NCBI GenBank assembly: GCA_019115345.1
Contig: DXDV01000081.1
Location: 1-12,259, forward strand
Reading direction: 5' to 3'
Length of the DNA: 12,259 nt
DNA from: Candidatus Intestinimonas stercorigallinarum
GTDB lineage: Bacteria; Bacillota; Clostridia; Oscillospirales; Oscillospiraceae
How positions within the stretch are numbered: position 1 is the stretch's first letter; each line of letters opens with the position of its first letter. Shown here piece by piece: positions 7,579 through 12,259 of the stretch. The position numbers and the translations under genes were made by a program. Under the pieces are notes generated by a model. The model ran no database searches and had not been told where the DNA came from. It saw only the letters and a list, made by a program, of their open reading frames with translations.

Positions 7579-7668
7579 GTTCCCGGCCCGAGGGCCGCAC
7601 GGTCCCGTGGGGTTCGTCCTGTCCGCCCGCCGGCCCGCCGCCGCGTCCGGTCATGGCAAGACGATTAT

Positions 7669-7697
7669 ATTATAGTGGAAAAGCCCCCATTTGTCCA
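7669..7697 (-). promoter_or_regulatory. Sigma-A promoter of the PBP gene
   Basis: On the minus strand TGGACA (plus-strand 7692-7697), 17 bases, TATAAT (7669-7674): five of six and six of six matches with ideal spacing. Transcription would begin near 7662, giving a GC-rich leader of about 97 bases before the TTG start. Confidence 0.85.
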
Positions 7698-7758
7698 CCC
7701 TGCTGTGCTCCACTTTTCTCCCTTTCGGCCCGTGGGCAAAATTTGGCTCGTCCAGCCC

Positions 7759-7787
7759 TTGCATTTTCCCGGCGCTCAGGGTACAAT
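7759..7787 (+). promoter_or_regulatory. Sigma-A promoter of the DUF1292 gene (and perhaps the downstream RNA)
   Basis: TTGCAT (7759-7764), 17-base spacer, TACAAT (7782-7787). The predicted start near 7794 leaves a short leader of about 28 bases. It is divergent from the PBP promoter; the two -35 elements are only about 61 bases apart. Confidence 0.8.
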
Positions 7788-7821
7788 ATGCCTAGAAAGA
7801 AGAAGGGCGGTGCCAGCCACC

Positions 7822-8124
7822 ATGAGCGACGAGTACGGCGGTAATTTTGTCAGCCTCACCGACGAGGACGGCAACGAGATCGAGCTGGAGCATCTGGATA
7901 CCATCGAATACAACGGCGCGGTCTACATGGCCTTTTTCCCCGTGGAGGAGGCCGATGAAAACGGCGAAGCCCCCGAGGAAGAGGATGAAGACGGCGGTCT
8001 CATCATTCTGAAGGTGGTGGAGCTCGACGGCGAGGAGCAGCTTGCCACTCTGGATGACGGAGAGGAGCTGGAGGCCGTCTATCAGCAGTTTATGGACTCC
8101 CTCTTCGAGGAAGAGGAGGACTGA
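7822..8124 (+). CDS. DUF1292 domain protein (YrzB-like)
   Basis: This small, very acidic 100-residue protein has no signal peptide or membrane segment. It matches the DUF1292 pattern: an opening strand NFVSLTDEDGNEIELEHLDTIEYNG (8-32), then Y-M-A-FFPVEE (35-43), an acidic linker (44-58), a second half LIILKVVELDGEEQLATLDDGEELEAVYQQF (60-90) and an acidic tail. Length is normal for the family. Its function is unknown. In many Firmicutes such genes sit near alaS/ruvX-type housekeeping genes, which is not the case here. A good sigma-A promoter lies just upstream. The ribosome binding site is poor (AAGGGCGG-like, about 11 bases before the ATG), so translation may be modest. It appears monocistronic, or cotranscribed with the RNA candidate that follows. 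Confidence 0.88.
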   Translation: MSDEYGGNFVSLTDEDGNEIELEHLDTIEYNGAVYMAFFPVEEADENGEAPEEEDEDGGLIILKVVELDGEEQLATLDDGEELEAVYQQFMDSLFEEEED

Positions 8125-8162
8125 CCTTCTCCTGCTCGGTGCGTGATGGTTTCTTTTTAAAC

Positions 8163-8383
8163 CCACATCTCTGAAACGGGACGCCGCGCTCGTGCCGTGG
8201 CTTGCAGGCCTCCCGGCCTCCCTTGCGGAGCGTTGGAAGTTGGAAGCAGTAAAGCGGCGCGGAGGCGACCCACCTGCCATTTCGTGCAGGTTTGATCAGA
8301 GCCACACGGCCAGAGCGGGAGATCCTTTTATCCCTGCGGGGAAGCCTTTTCCGTCCTCTCTTTTTGGAGAGGGCGGTTTTTCT
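8163..8383 (+). ncRNA. ssrS: Structured RNA candidate, probably 6S RNA (ssrS)
   Basis: No protein gene lies here, but the sequence can fold like 6S RNA, the RNA polymerase holoenzyme-binding regulator of about 180-200 nt. A long-range closing stem forms between 8187-8199 and 8305-8317: CGCTC/GAGCG, a 2x2 internal loop, then GCCGTG/CACGGC. ATCTC (8167-8171) can pair with GAGAT (8319-8323) outside it. Inside is an asymmetric bubble, then an upper arm closed by GCCTCC (8208-8213) with GGAGGC (8261-8266). A small hairpin (ACCTGC 8272-8277 with GCAGGT 8286-8291) sits in the 3' strand of the bubble, as described for 6S RNAs. A separate intrinsic terminator follows. The ends are approximate. I see no clear promoter right upstream, so it may be processed from the DUF1292 transcript. 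Another structured leader or small RNA is the alternative. Confidence 0.5.
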
Positions 8384-8385
8384 CT
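8351..8385 (+). terminator. Intrinsic terminator after the RNA candidate
   Basis: CCGTCCTCTC (8351-8360) pairs with GAGAGGGCGG (8367-8376), giving a 10-bp stem with one G-T pair and a T-rich loop. A run of five T and further T-rich sequence follow. It lies about 225 bases after the DUF1292 stop, so it marks the 3' end of a separate or extended transcript. Confidence 0.85.
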
Positions 8386-8458
8386 GTTTTGACGGCATAA
8401 AATCGTAAATTTTTTGTGAAACAAGGGGTTTTCTCCTCCCCAGAGGGCAGATTGGGGC

Positions 8459-8487
8459 TTGCAAGCCGGCCTTATTTCTTGTATAAT
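8459..8487 (+). promoter_or_regulatory. Sigma-A promoter of the foldase gene, with overlapping palindromes
   Basis: TTGCAA (8459-8464), 17-base spacer, consensus TATAAT (8482-8487). A perfect 12-bp palindrome, GGCTTGCAAGCC (8456-8467), covers the -35 element. An inverted repeat GACTC-ATT-GAGTC (8488-8500) lies directly downstream of the -10, across the likely start near 8494. Both could be operators. The AT-rich stretch 8391-8450 just upstream contains nothing else I can name. Confidence 0.85.
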
Positions 8488-8532
8488 GACTCATTGAGTC
8501 GCCAGAGCGCGCCAAGCGCCCCCTGGCCCCCG

Positions 8533-8598
8533 GGGCGGGCAGTTCCCGCCCAGCCGTCCCGCCGGCGTCGTTCCGGCGGGAGTCAACGCACATTTTTT
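8533..8598 (+). promoter_or_regulatory. Structured 5' leader of the foldase gene
   Basis: The roughly 125-base leader contains two GC-rich hairpins: GGGCGGG/CCCGCCC (8533-8539 with 8545-8551) and CCCGCCGG/CCGGCGGG (8558-8565 with 8573-8580). A run of seven T follows at 8592-8598. The T run is 11 bases from the second stem, too far for a classical terminator. It may instead be an attenuation or translation-control element, or simply GC-rich sequence. No known riboswitch class was recognised. Confidence 0.35.
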
Positions 8599-8619
8599 TG
8601 AGAGGACTGAGCAATAGCA

Positions 8620-10152
8620 ATGAGTGCTTCCCGTGAAAAGAAACAGCGCGTCGCCCAGGCCGCCAACGGCCCCACCGAAAAGGAGCGCCGCGCCGCCGAG
8701 GCCGCCCGCAAGGAGCGGAGCAAGCGCACCCTTTACACCGTGGTGGGCGTCATTCTGGCCGTGCTGGTCATCGCCCTGCTGGTATGGCACACCGGCATCT
8801 TTGAAAAGGGCAAGGTGGTGGCCACGGTGAACGGCAGGGACTACACCTTGGCCGAGATGGGCTACTACTATTACCCCACCGCCTATGCATACAGCCAGTA
8901 CGGTCTGACCATGGACGAGGAGACCCTGCGGCAGAGCGCTGTGGACGATCTCCAGCAGTATGCCGCCCTGGCCGCCGCCGCCGAGGCCGAGGGCTTCGCC
9001 CTCTCCGAGGAGGGCGCCCAGAGCGTGGAGGACACCATCTCGGAGATCAAGACCTACGCCGCTCAGAGCGGCACCTCCTTCAAGACCTATATCCGCAGCG
9101 TGTACGGCCCCTATATGACCGAGAACCTGCTGCGGGAGTGCCTGACCCGGGACACCCTGGCCCAGGAGTATTACAGCGCCCACGCCGACACCCTGACCTA
9201 CACCGACGACGAGCTCACCGCCTACTACGAGGAGCACGCCGACGATATGGACACCTTCACCTACTCCTCCGTGTTCATCGACGGCTCCGCCCCCTCCACC
9301 ACCGACGCCGACGGCAACACCGTGGAGGCCACCGACGCTGAAAAGACCGCCGCCATGACCACCGCCAAGGCCACCGCCGACAAGCTGCTCCAGGACCTGG
9401 AGGACGGCGGCGACTTCGCCGCCCTGGCCGCCGAGGCCACCGCCAGCGAGGATACCGAGAGCTATGAGACCACCGTGGTGGGCGCCAGCCTGGCCAACGG
9501 CTTCTCCACCGGCAGCACCGACTGCGTCGCCTGGCTCACCGACGCCGCCCGGACCGAGGGCGACCTCACCACCATCGAGGTGGCCGACAGCGGCTACTGG
9601 GTGCTGCGCTTCACCAGCCGCGCCCTGGACACCGAGAGCTACGGCTCCGCCGACGTGCGCCACATCCTGGTGAAGGCCGAGCTCACCCAGGAGGACGACC
9701 CCAGCACCGAGGACGTGGACGAGAGCACCGTCCCCACCCAGGAGGCTCTGGACGCCGCCGAGGCCAAGGCCCAGGAGATCCTGGACGAGTACGCCGCCGG
9801 CGAGCAGACCGCCGAAGCCTTCGGCGCCCTGGCCGAGGAGTATTCCGAGGACCCCGGCTCCAACACCAATGGCGGCCTCTACGAGAACATCACCCCCACC
9901 ACCAGCTTCCTGCCCGCCTTTATCGACTGGACCTTCGCCGAGGGCCGTGAGAGCGGCGACACCGGCCTGGTGGAGAACGACCAGGAGGGTCAGTACGGCT
10001 GGCATGTCATGTACCTCCAGGATCACACCCTGACCTGGAAGAACACCGCCGAAAACGCCCTCACGAGTGATGCCCTCTCCGCCTGGACCACCGGGATCGA
10101 GGAGACCTACCCCGTCACCACCAACGAGACCAACCTGGCTCTGCTGGGCTGA
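8620..10152 (+). CDS. Membrane-anchored PrsA/SurA-like peptidyl-prolyl isomerase (foldase)
   Basis: This 510-residue protein has a short, highly charged cytoplasmic N-terminus (1-36), one membrane anchor at about 38-57 and a large extracytoplasmic part. It is predicted to help exported proteins fold by parvulin-type prolyl cis-trans isomerisation. A SurA-N-like helical region (about 65-205) begins with the typical VVATVNGRDYTLAEM (67-80). The C-terminal PpiC/rotamase domain (about 344-468) shows VRHILVK with His348, the helix EAKAQEILDEYAAG (381-394), the AEEYSEDPGS loop and the closing strand GWHVMYL with His462. A second, degenerate rotamase-like unit appears to precede it (about 213-334) and lacks the RHIL motif. 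Unlike Bacillus PrsA it has no lipobox and is anchored by an uncleaved helix, as in many Clostridia. The start lies downstream of AGAGGA (8601-8606), a rather long 13-base spacing. It is flanked by its own promoter and a strong terminator. Confidence 0.92.
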   Translation: MSASREKKQRVAQAANGPTEKERRAAEAARKERSKRTLYTVVGVILAVLVIALLVWHTGIFEKGKVVATVNGRDYTLAEMGYYYYPTAYAYSQYGLTMDEETLRQSAVDDLQQYAALAAAAEAEGFALSEEGAQSVEDTISEIKTYAAQSGTSFKTYIRSVYGPYMTENLLRECLTRDTLAQEYYSAHADTLTYTDDELTAYYEEHADDMDTFTYSSVFIDGSAPSTTDADGNTVEATDAEKTAAMTTAKATADKLLQDLEDGGDFAALAAEATASEDTESYETTVVGASLANGFSTGSTDCVAWLTDAARTEGDLTTIEVADSGYWVLRFTSRALDTESYGSADVRHILVKAELTQEDDPSTEDVDESTVPTQEALDAAEAKAQEILDEYAAGEQTAEAFGALAEEYSEDPGSNTNGGLYENITPTTSFLPAFIDWTFAEGRESGDTGLVENDQEGQYGWHVMYLQDHTLTWKNTAENALTSDALSAWTTGIEETYPVTTNETNLALLG

Positions 10153-10164
10153 GTCTGTACCGTC

Positions 10165-10197
10165 ATCCCCCGGAGGCTCCCTCCGGGGGATTTTTTT
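10165..10197 (+). terminator. Strong intrinsic terminator of the foldase gene
   Basis: A perfect 11-bp stem (10165-10175 with 10181-10191, five-base loop) rich in G/C pairs leads into seven T (10191-10197), starting 12 bases after the stop codon. The next gene's ribosome binding site starts two bases later, so this terminator may gate expression of the downstream genes. Confidence 0.92.
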
Positions 10198-10198
10198 C

Positions 10199-10205
10199 AA
10201 GGAGG
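10199..10205 (+). promoter_or_regulatory. Ribosome binding site of the TcdA-like gene, abutting the terminator
   Basis: AAGGAGG lies 7 bases before the ATG at 10213. Only one base separates it from the T run of the upstream terminator, leaving no room for a promoter in between. Confidence 0.9.
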
Positions 10206-10212
10206 ATACCGC

Positions 10213-10929
10213 ATGGATGAACGTTTTCTCCGCACCCGAATGCTCCTGGGCGGCGACGCCATGGAGCGGCTGGAACAGGCCCACGTGTGCGTGCTGGGCC
10301 TGGGGGGCGTGGGCAGCTGGTGCGCCGAGGCCCTGGCCCGCTCCGGCGTGGGGGAGCTCACCCTCATGGACCAGGACACCGTGGAGCTGAGCAACCTCAA
10401 CCGGCAGGCCCAGGCCCTGGAGACCACCTTGGGCCTCCCCAAGGCGGAGGCCCTGGCCCGGCGGGTGCTGGCCGTAAACCCCGCCTGCCGGGTCCACCCC
10501 GTCCAGGGGCGCTACGAGGCCGGTACCCGGGAGACCTTCTTTGCCGTCCATTACGACTATATCGTGGACGCCATCGACCTGGTGAGCTGCAAGCTGGACC
10601 TCATCGAGACCGCCCTGAGCCGGGGGGTGCCCGTCATCTCCGCCCTGGGCACCGGCAACAAGCTGGACGCCTCCCTGCTGCGGGTGTCCGACATCTCCAA
10701 GACCGAGGGCTGCCCCCTGGCCCGGGTGGTCCGCAAGGAGCTGCGGAGCCGGGGCATCCACCATCACAAGGTGGTCTGGTCCCCCGAGGCGGCCAGGACC
10801 CCCGGCGCCGCCGGCGAGGCGCCCCCTCCCGGCCGCCGGAGCATCCCCGGCAGCGTGGTGTGGGTGCCGGCCACCGCCGGACTGCTGCTGGCCGGCGAGG
10901 TGGTCATGGACCTCACCGGCGTGCGCTGA
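10213..10929 (+). CDS. tcdA: tRNA threonylcarbamoyladenosine dehydratase (TcdA/CsdL-like, ThiF/E1 fold)
   Basis: This 238-residue soluble enzyme of the ThiF/MoeB/E1 superfamily aligns over its length with the TcdA (YgdL/CsdL) branch. That branch uses ATP to cyclise t6A at position 37 of certain tRNAs into ct6A. Visible landmarks are the N-terminal RFLRTRMLLGGDAMERL (4-20) of the YgdL group; the nucleotide-binding VCVLGLGGVGSW (25-36); DQDTVELSNLNRQ (53-65) with Arg64; the DAIDLVSCKLDLI stretch (119-131); GTGNKLD (146-152); and ISKTEGCPLARVVRKELR (161-178) with Cys167. It lacks the Cys-x-x-Cys zinc pairs of ThiF/MoeB, as expected for this branch. About 30 residues shorter than E. coli TcdA, but complete. 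It is probably cotranscribed with the Nudix gene, which begins 18 bases after its stop. A related E1-like activity of other specificity cannot be excluded. Confidence 0.88.
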   Translation: MDERFLRTRMLLGGDAMERLEQAHVCVLGLGGVGSWCAEALARSGVGELTLMDQDTVELSNLNRQAQALETTLGLPKAEALARRVLAVNPACRVHPVQGRYEAGTRETFFAVHYDYIVDAIDLVSCKLDLIETALSRGVPVISALGTGNKLDASLLRVSDISKTEGCPLARVVRKELRSRGIHHHKVVWSPEAARTPGAAGEAPPPGRRSIPGSVVWVPATAGLLLAGEVVMDLTGVR

Positions 10930-10947
10930 CAGAAGGAGGGAGACAGC

Positions 10948-11574
10948 ATGGCGCGAAACGACCTTCCCCAATGGGTGCGCTGGGCCCGGGAGCTTCAGGC
11001 CCTGGCCCAGGCGGGGCTGGAGTACTCCAAAGACCCCTTTGACCGGGAGCGGTTCCGGCGCGTCCGGGAGATCGCCGCCGAGATGGCGTCCGAGGGCACC
11101 GGCCTCCCCCTGGAGCGGGTGGAGGACCTCTTCTGCGGGGAGTCCGGCTACCAGACCCCCAAGCTGGTGGTCCGGGCCGCCGTCATCCGGGACAGAAAAA
11201 TTCTCCTGGTCCAGGAGCGCAACGGCCTCTGGGCCCTCCCCGGCGGCTGGGTGGACGAGGACCAGTCCATCGCCTCCAACGCCGCCAAGGAGGTCATGGA
11301 GGAGGCCGGGGTCCGGGCGCGGCCCCTCCGGCTCATCGCCGTCCAGGACCGGGACCGCCACCACCCCAGCCCCTATATCTACGGGGTGTGCCAGCTGTTC
11401 GTCCTCTGCGAGGACCTGGGCGGCGCCTTCGTCCCCAACATCGAGACCCTGGGCAGCGGCTGGTTCGCCCCCGGCGGACTGCCGCCCCTGGACCTGGACA
11501 AGACCACCCCCGAGCAGATCGCCCTGTGCTTCACCGCCCAGGCCGACCCCAACTGGACCGTCCCCTTCGACTGA
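10948..11574 (+). CDS. Nudix hydrolase with N-terminal helical extension
   Basis: This 208-residue soluble protein would hydrolyse nucleoside diphosphates linked to another moiety; ADP-ribose or similar is a guess from relatives. Residues 1-65 form a charged, mostly helical N-terminal domain like the Nudix_hydro_N module found in Firmicute 'ADP-ribose pyrophosphatase' homologues. The Nudix core starts at KLVVRAAVIRDRKILLVQE (72-90), with WALPGGWVDEDQSIASNAAK leading into EVMEEAGV. The Nudix box spans 100-122 and departs from the GX5EX7REUXEEXGU consensus at two places: Gln106 replaces the first Glu and Lys114 replaces Arg. The metal-binding core (KEVMEEAG, Glu115/118/119) is intact. I believe such variants occur in this subfamily, so activity is likely kept. 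AAGGAGG (10933-10939) lies 8 bases before the ATG. It is the middle gene of a tight three-gene run. Confidence 0.92.
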   Translation: MARNDLPQWVRWARELQALAQAGLEYSKDPFDRERFRRVREIAAEMASEGTGLPLERVEDLFCGESGYQTPKLVVRAAVIRDRKILLVQERNGLWALPGGWVDEDQSIASNAAKEVMEEAGVRARPLRLIAVQDRDRHHPSPYIYGVCQLFVLCEDLGGAFVPNIETLGSGWFAPGGLPPLDLDKTTPEQIALCFTAQADPNWTVPFD

Positions 11575-11593
11575 AGCATCCGCTCTTGACTGG

Positions 11594-11609
11594 AAAGGAG
11601 GCATTTCCA
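11594..11609 (+). promoter_or_regulatory. Ribosome binding site of the last gene, in a small hairpin loop
   Basis: AAAGGAGG (11594-11601) lies 7 bases before the ATG at 11609. TGGAAA (11591-11596) and TTTCCA (11604-11609) are inverted repeats that would put the GGAGG in a hairpin loop and the first base of the start codon in the stem. The 34-base gap from the Nudix stop shows no promoter or terminator. Confidence 0.8.
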
Positions 11610-12259
11610 TGGTATCCTGCATCGCCCTGCTCCTCGCCCTCGCCCTGCTCTTCCCCGCCGCCGTACCCGCCGAACCCGCTCCCCCCGCGGACGCCAACCA
11701 GGAGGTGGCCGCCTGGGCGGACGCCCTCTTCGCCCAGGACGACGCCCAGATGCTCTGCTTCTGCCTGCCGGGCACCGGCCCCGTCGCTCTCCCCCTGGAC
11801 GCCGGGCACTTCCAGCAGCCGGTGAAGGACCTCCTGGCCGGCCAGAGCTGGCAGCGCCAGGAGACCTATGTGGACACCGAGGCCCCTTACGGCGCCTGGT
11901 CCCTGACCCTCTCCGGCGGCGGCGTCAGCCTGACCGTCTCCTCCAACAGTCCCCAGCTCCAGTGCGGCGTCCCCAGGGAGGACGGCAGCGGCGCGGTCTG
12001 GTACACCGCCCAGAGCGGTGAAAGCCTCCTCCCCGCCCTGGTGGACCTGTGGCACGGCCCGGACCTCCGCTACGCCATGGTATCCCTCCCCGACCAGGCG
12101 GACACCCCCCAGACCCTGGCCAGCCGCTACGGCGACGCCTTCCAGTCCCTCTACCTGGCCTCCGACGCCATCACCGGCTTCCAGCTCACCGGCTGCCAAC
12201 CCCTGGAAGAGACCCCCGGCGGCGCGGAGCCCGTGGGACTGCGCCTCACCTACGCCCTG
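11609..12259 (+). CDS. Secreted protein of unknown function, N-terminal part (runs off window)
   Basis: The frame is open from ATG 11609 to the last base, giving 217 visible residues with no stop. The N-terminus is a hydrophobic signal peptide (MVSCIALLLALALLFPAAVPA, about 1-21) with a V-P-A site before Glu22. It lacks the usual positive charge before the hydrophobic core. The rest is rich in Asp, Gln, Pro, Leu and aromatic residues and looks globular and beta-rich. A short helix AWADALFAQDDAQMLCFCL (35-53) opens the mature part and beta stretches follow, for example WSLTLSGGGVSLTVSS. I do not recognise the family. Its start has a very strong Shine-Dalgarno sequence, and no alternative start exists in frame back to a TGA at 11573-11575, the Nudix stop region. 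It probably shares a transcript with tcdA and the Nudix gene. The coding call is secure and the function unknown. Confidence 0.88.
   Translation, partial: MVSCIALLLALALLFPAAVPAEPAPPADANQEVAAWADALFAQDDAQMLCFCLPGTGPVALPLDAGHFQQPVKDLLAGQSWQRQETYVDTEAPYGAWSLTLSGGGVSLTVSSNSPQLQCGVPREDGSGAVWYTAQSGESLLPALVDLWHGPDLRYAMVSLPDQADTPQTLASRYGDAFQSLYLASDAITGFQLTGCQPLEETPGGAEPVGLRLTYAL

Noticed and set aside
5091..7844. A 917-codon plus-strand open frame opposite the PBP gene
   Set aside because: It is the mirror of the PBP gene, with biased Gly/Val/His composition and no recognisable domain. GC-rich third positions suppress stops in the opposite frame.
7788..7844. Short frame starting MPRKKKGG just before the DUF1292 gene
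   Set aside because: Its ATG lies upstream of the predicted transcription start (about 7794), overlapping the end of the promoter, and it lacks a ribosome binding site.
8125..8619. Riboswitch or T-box leader for the foldase gene
   Set aside because: No T-box GGTGG-type antiterminator sequence or known riboswitch core was seen, and a terminator plus a fresh promoter separate the structured RNA from the foldase.
8491..11775. A 1094-codon minus-strand open frame opposite the foldase, tcdA and Nudix genes
   Set aside because: It is antisense to three well-supported genes, has a Gly/Val/Leu/His-rich composition expected from reading GC-rich codons backwards, shows no domain, and crosses a promoter and terminator of the real genes.
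1..12259. Defence, toxin-antitoxin, phage or mobile element system
   Set aside because: No transposase, integrase, nuclease, helicase or toxin-like gene and no terminal repeats or spacer arrays; all genes fit housekeeping or envelope roles with uniform GC-rich coding.

Overview
The window reads as an ordinary chromosomal segment of a GC-rich, low-motility-type Firmicute, most likely an Oscillospiraceae gut anaerobe of the Flavonifractor / Pseudoflavonifractor / Lawsonibacter kind. This is an inference from three things: strong AGGAGG-type ribosome binding sites and sigma-A promoters, very GC-rich third codon positions, and a gene set (AGCS alanine symporter, DUF1292 protein, class A penicillin-binding protein, PrsA-like foldase) typical of Clostridia. 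No insertion sequence, phage gene, CRISPR array, tRNA or rRNA is visible.

Layout, left to right. Positions 2-1357 (+) hold the 3' end of a large conserved protein of unknown function, closed by two hairpins. An AGCS-family sodium:alanine/glycine symporter lies on the minus strand (1452-2849), divergent from a VTT (TVP38/TMEM64-like) membrane protein (3051-3731, +). A perfect 21-bp inverted repeat separates that gene from a convergent cysteine-rich protein of unknown function (3799-4644, -). A class A penicillin-binding protein with a TTG start follows on the minus strand (4866-7565). A compact pair of divergent sigma-A promoters separates it from a DUF1292 protein (7822-8124, +).

The 495-bp stretch 8125-8619 has no protein gene but is busy. 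It holds a structured RNA candidate that I think is 6S RNA (about 8163-8383) with its own terminator. After that come a near-consensus promoter flanked by palindromes and a GC-rich hairpin leader for a membrane-anchored PrsA/SurA-like peptidyl-prolyl isomerase (8620-10152). A strong terminator ends that gene and abuts the Shine-Dalgarno sequence of the next. A tight run follows: TcdA-like E1/ThiF-fold enzyme (10213-10929), Nudix hydrolase (10948-11574) and the 5' part of a secreted protein of unknown function (11609 to the window end).

Functional picture. Four to six products belong to the envelope: the symporter, the VTT protein, the PBP, the extracytoplasmic foldase, probably the first partial protein, and the secreted last one. 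The PBP builds peptidoglycan outside the membrane, and the foldase would help exported proteins such as PBPs fold, as PrsA does in Bacillus. TcdA (tRNA ct6A) and Nudix are housekeeping functions. I found no convincing new multi-gene system. The parts most worth a second look are the RNA candidate, the cysteine-rich protein, the repeat-containing partial protein at the left edge, and the regulatory architecture around the foldase.
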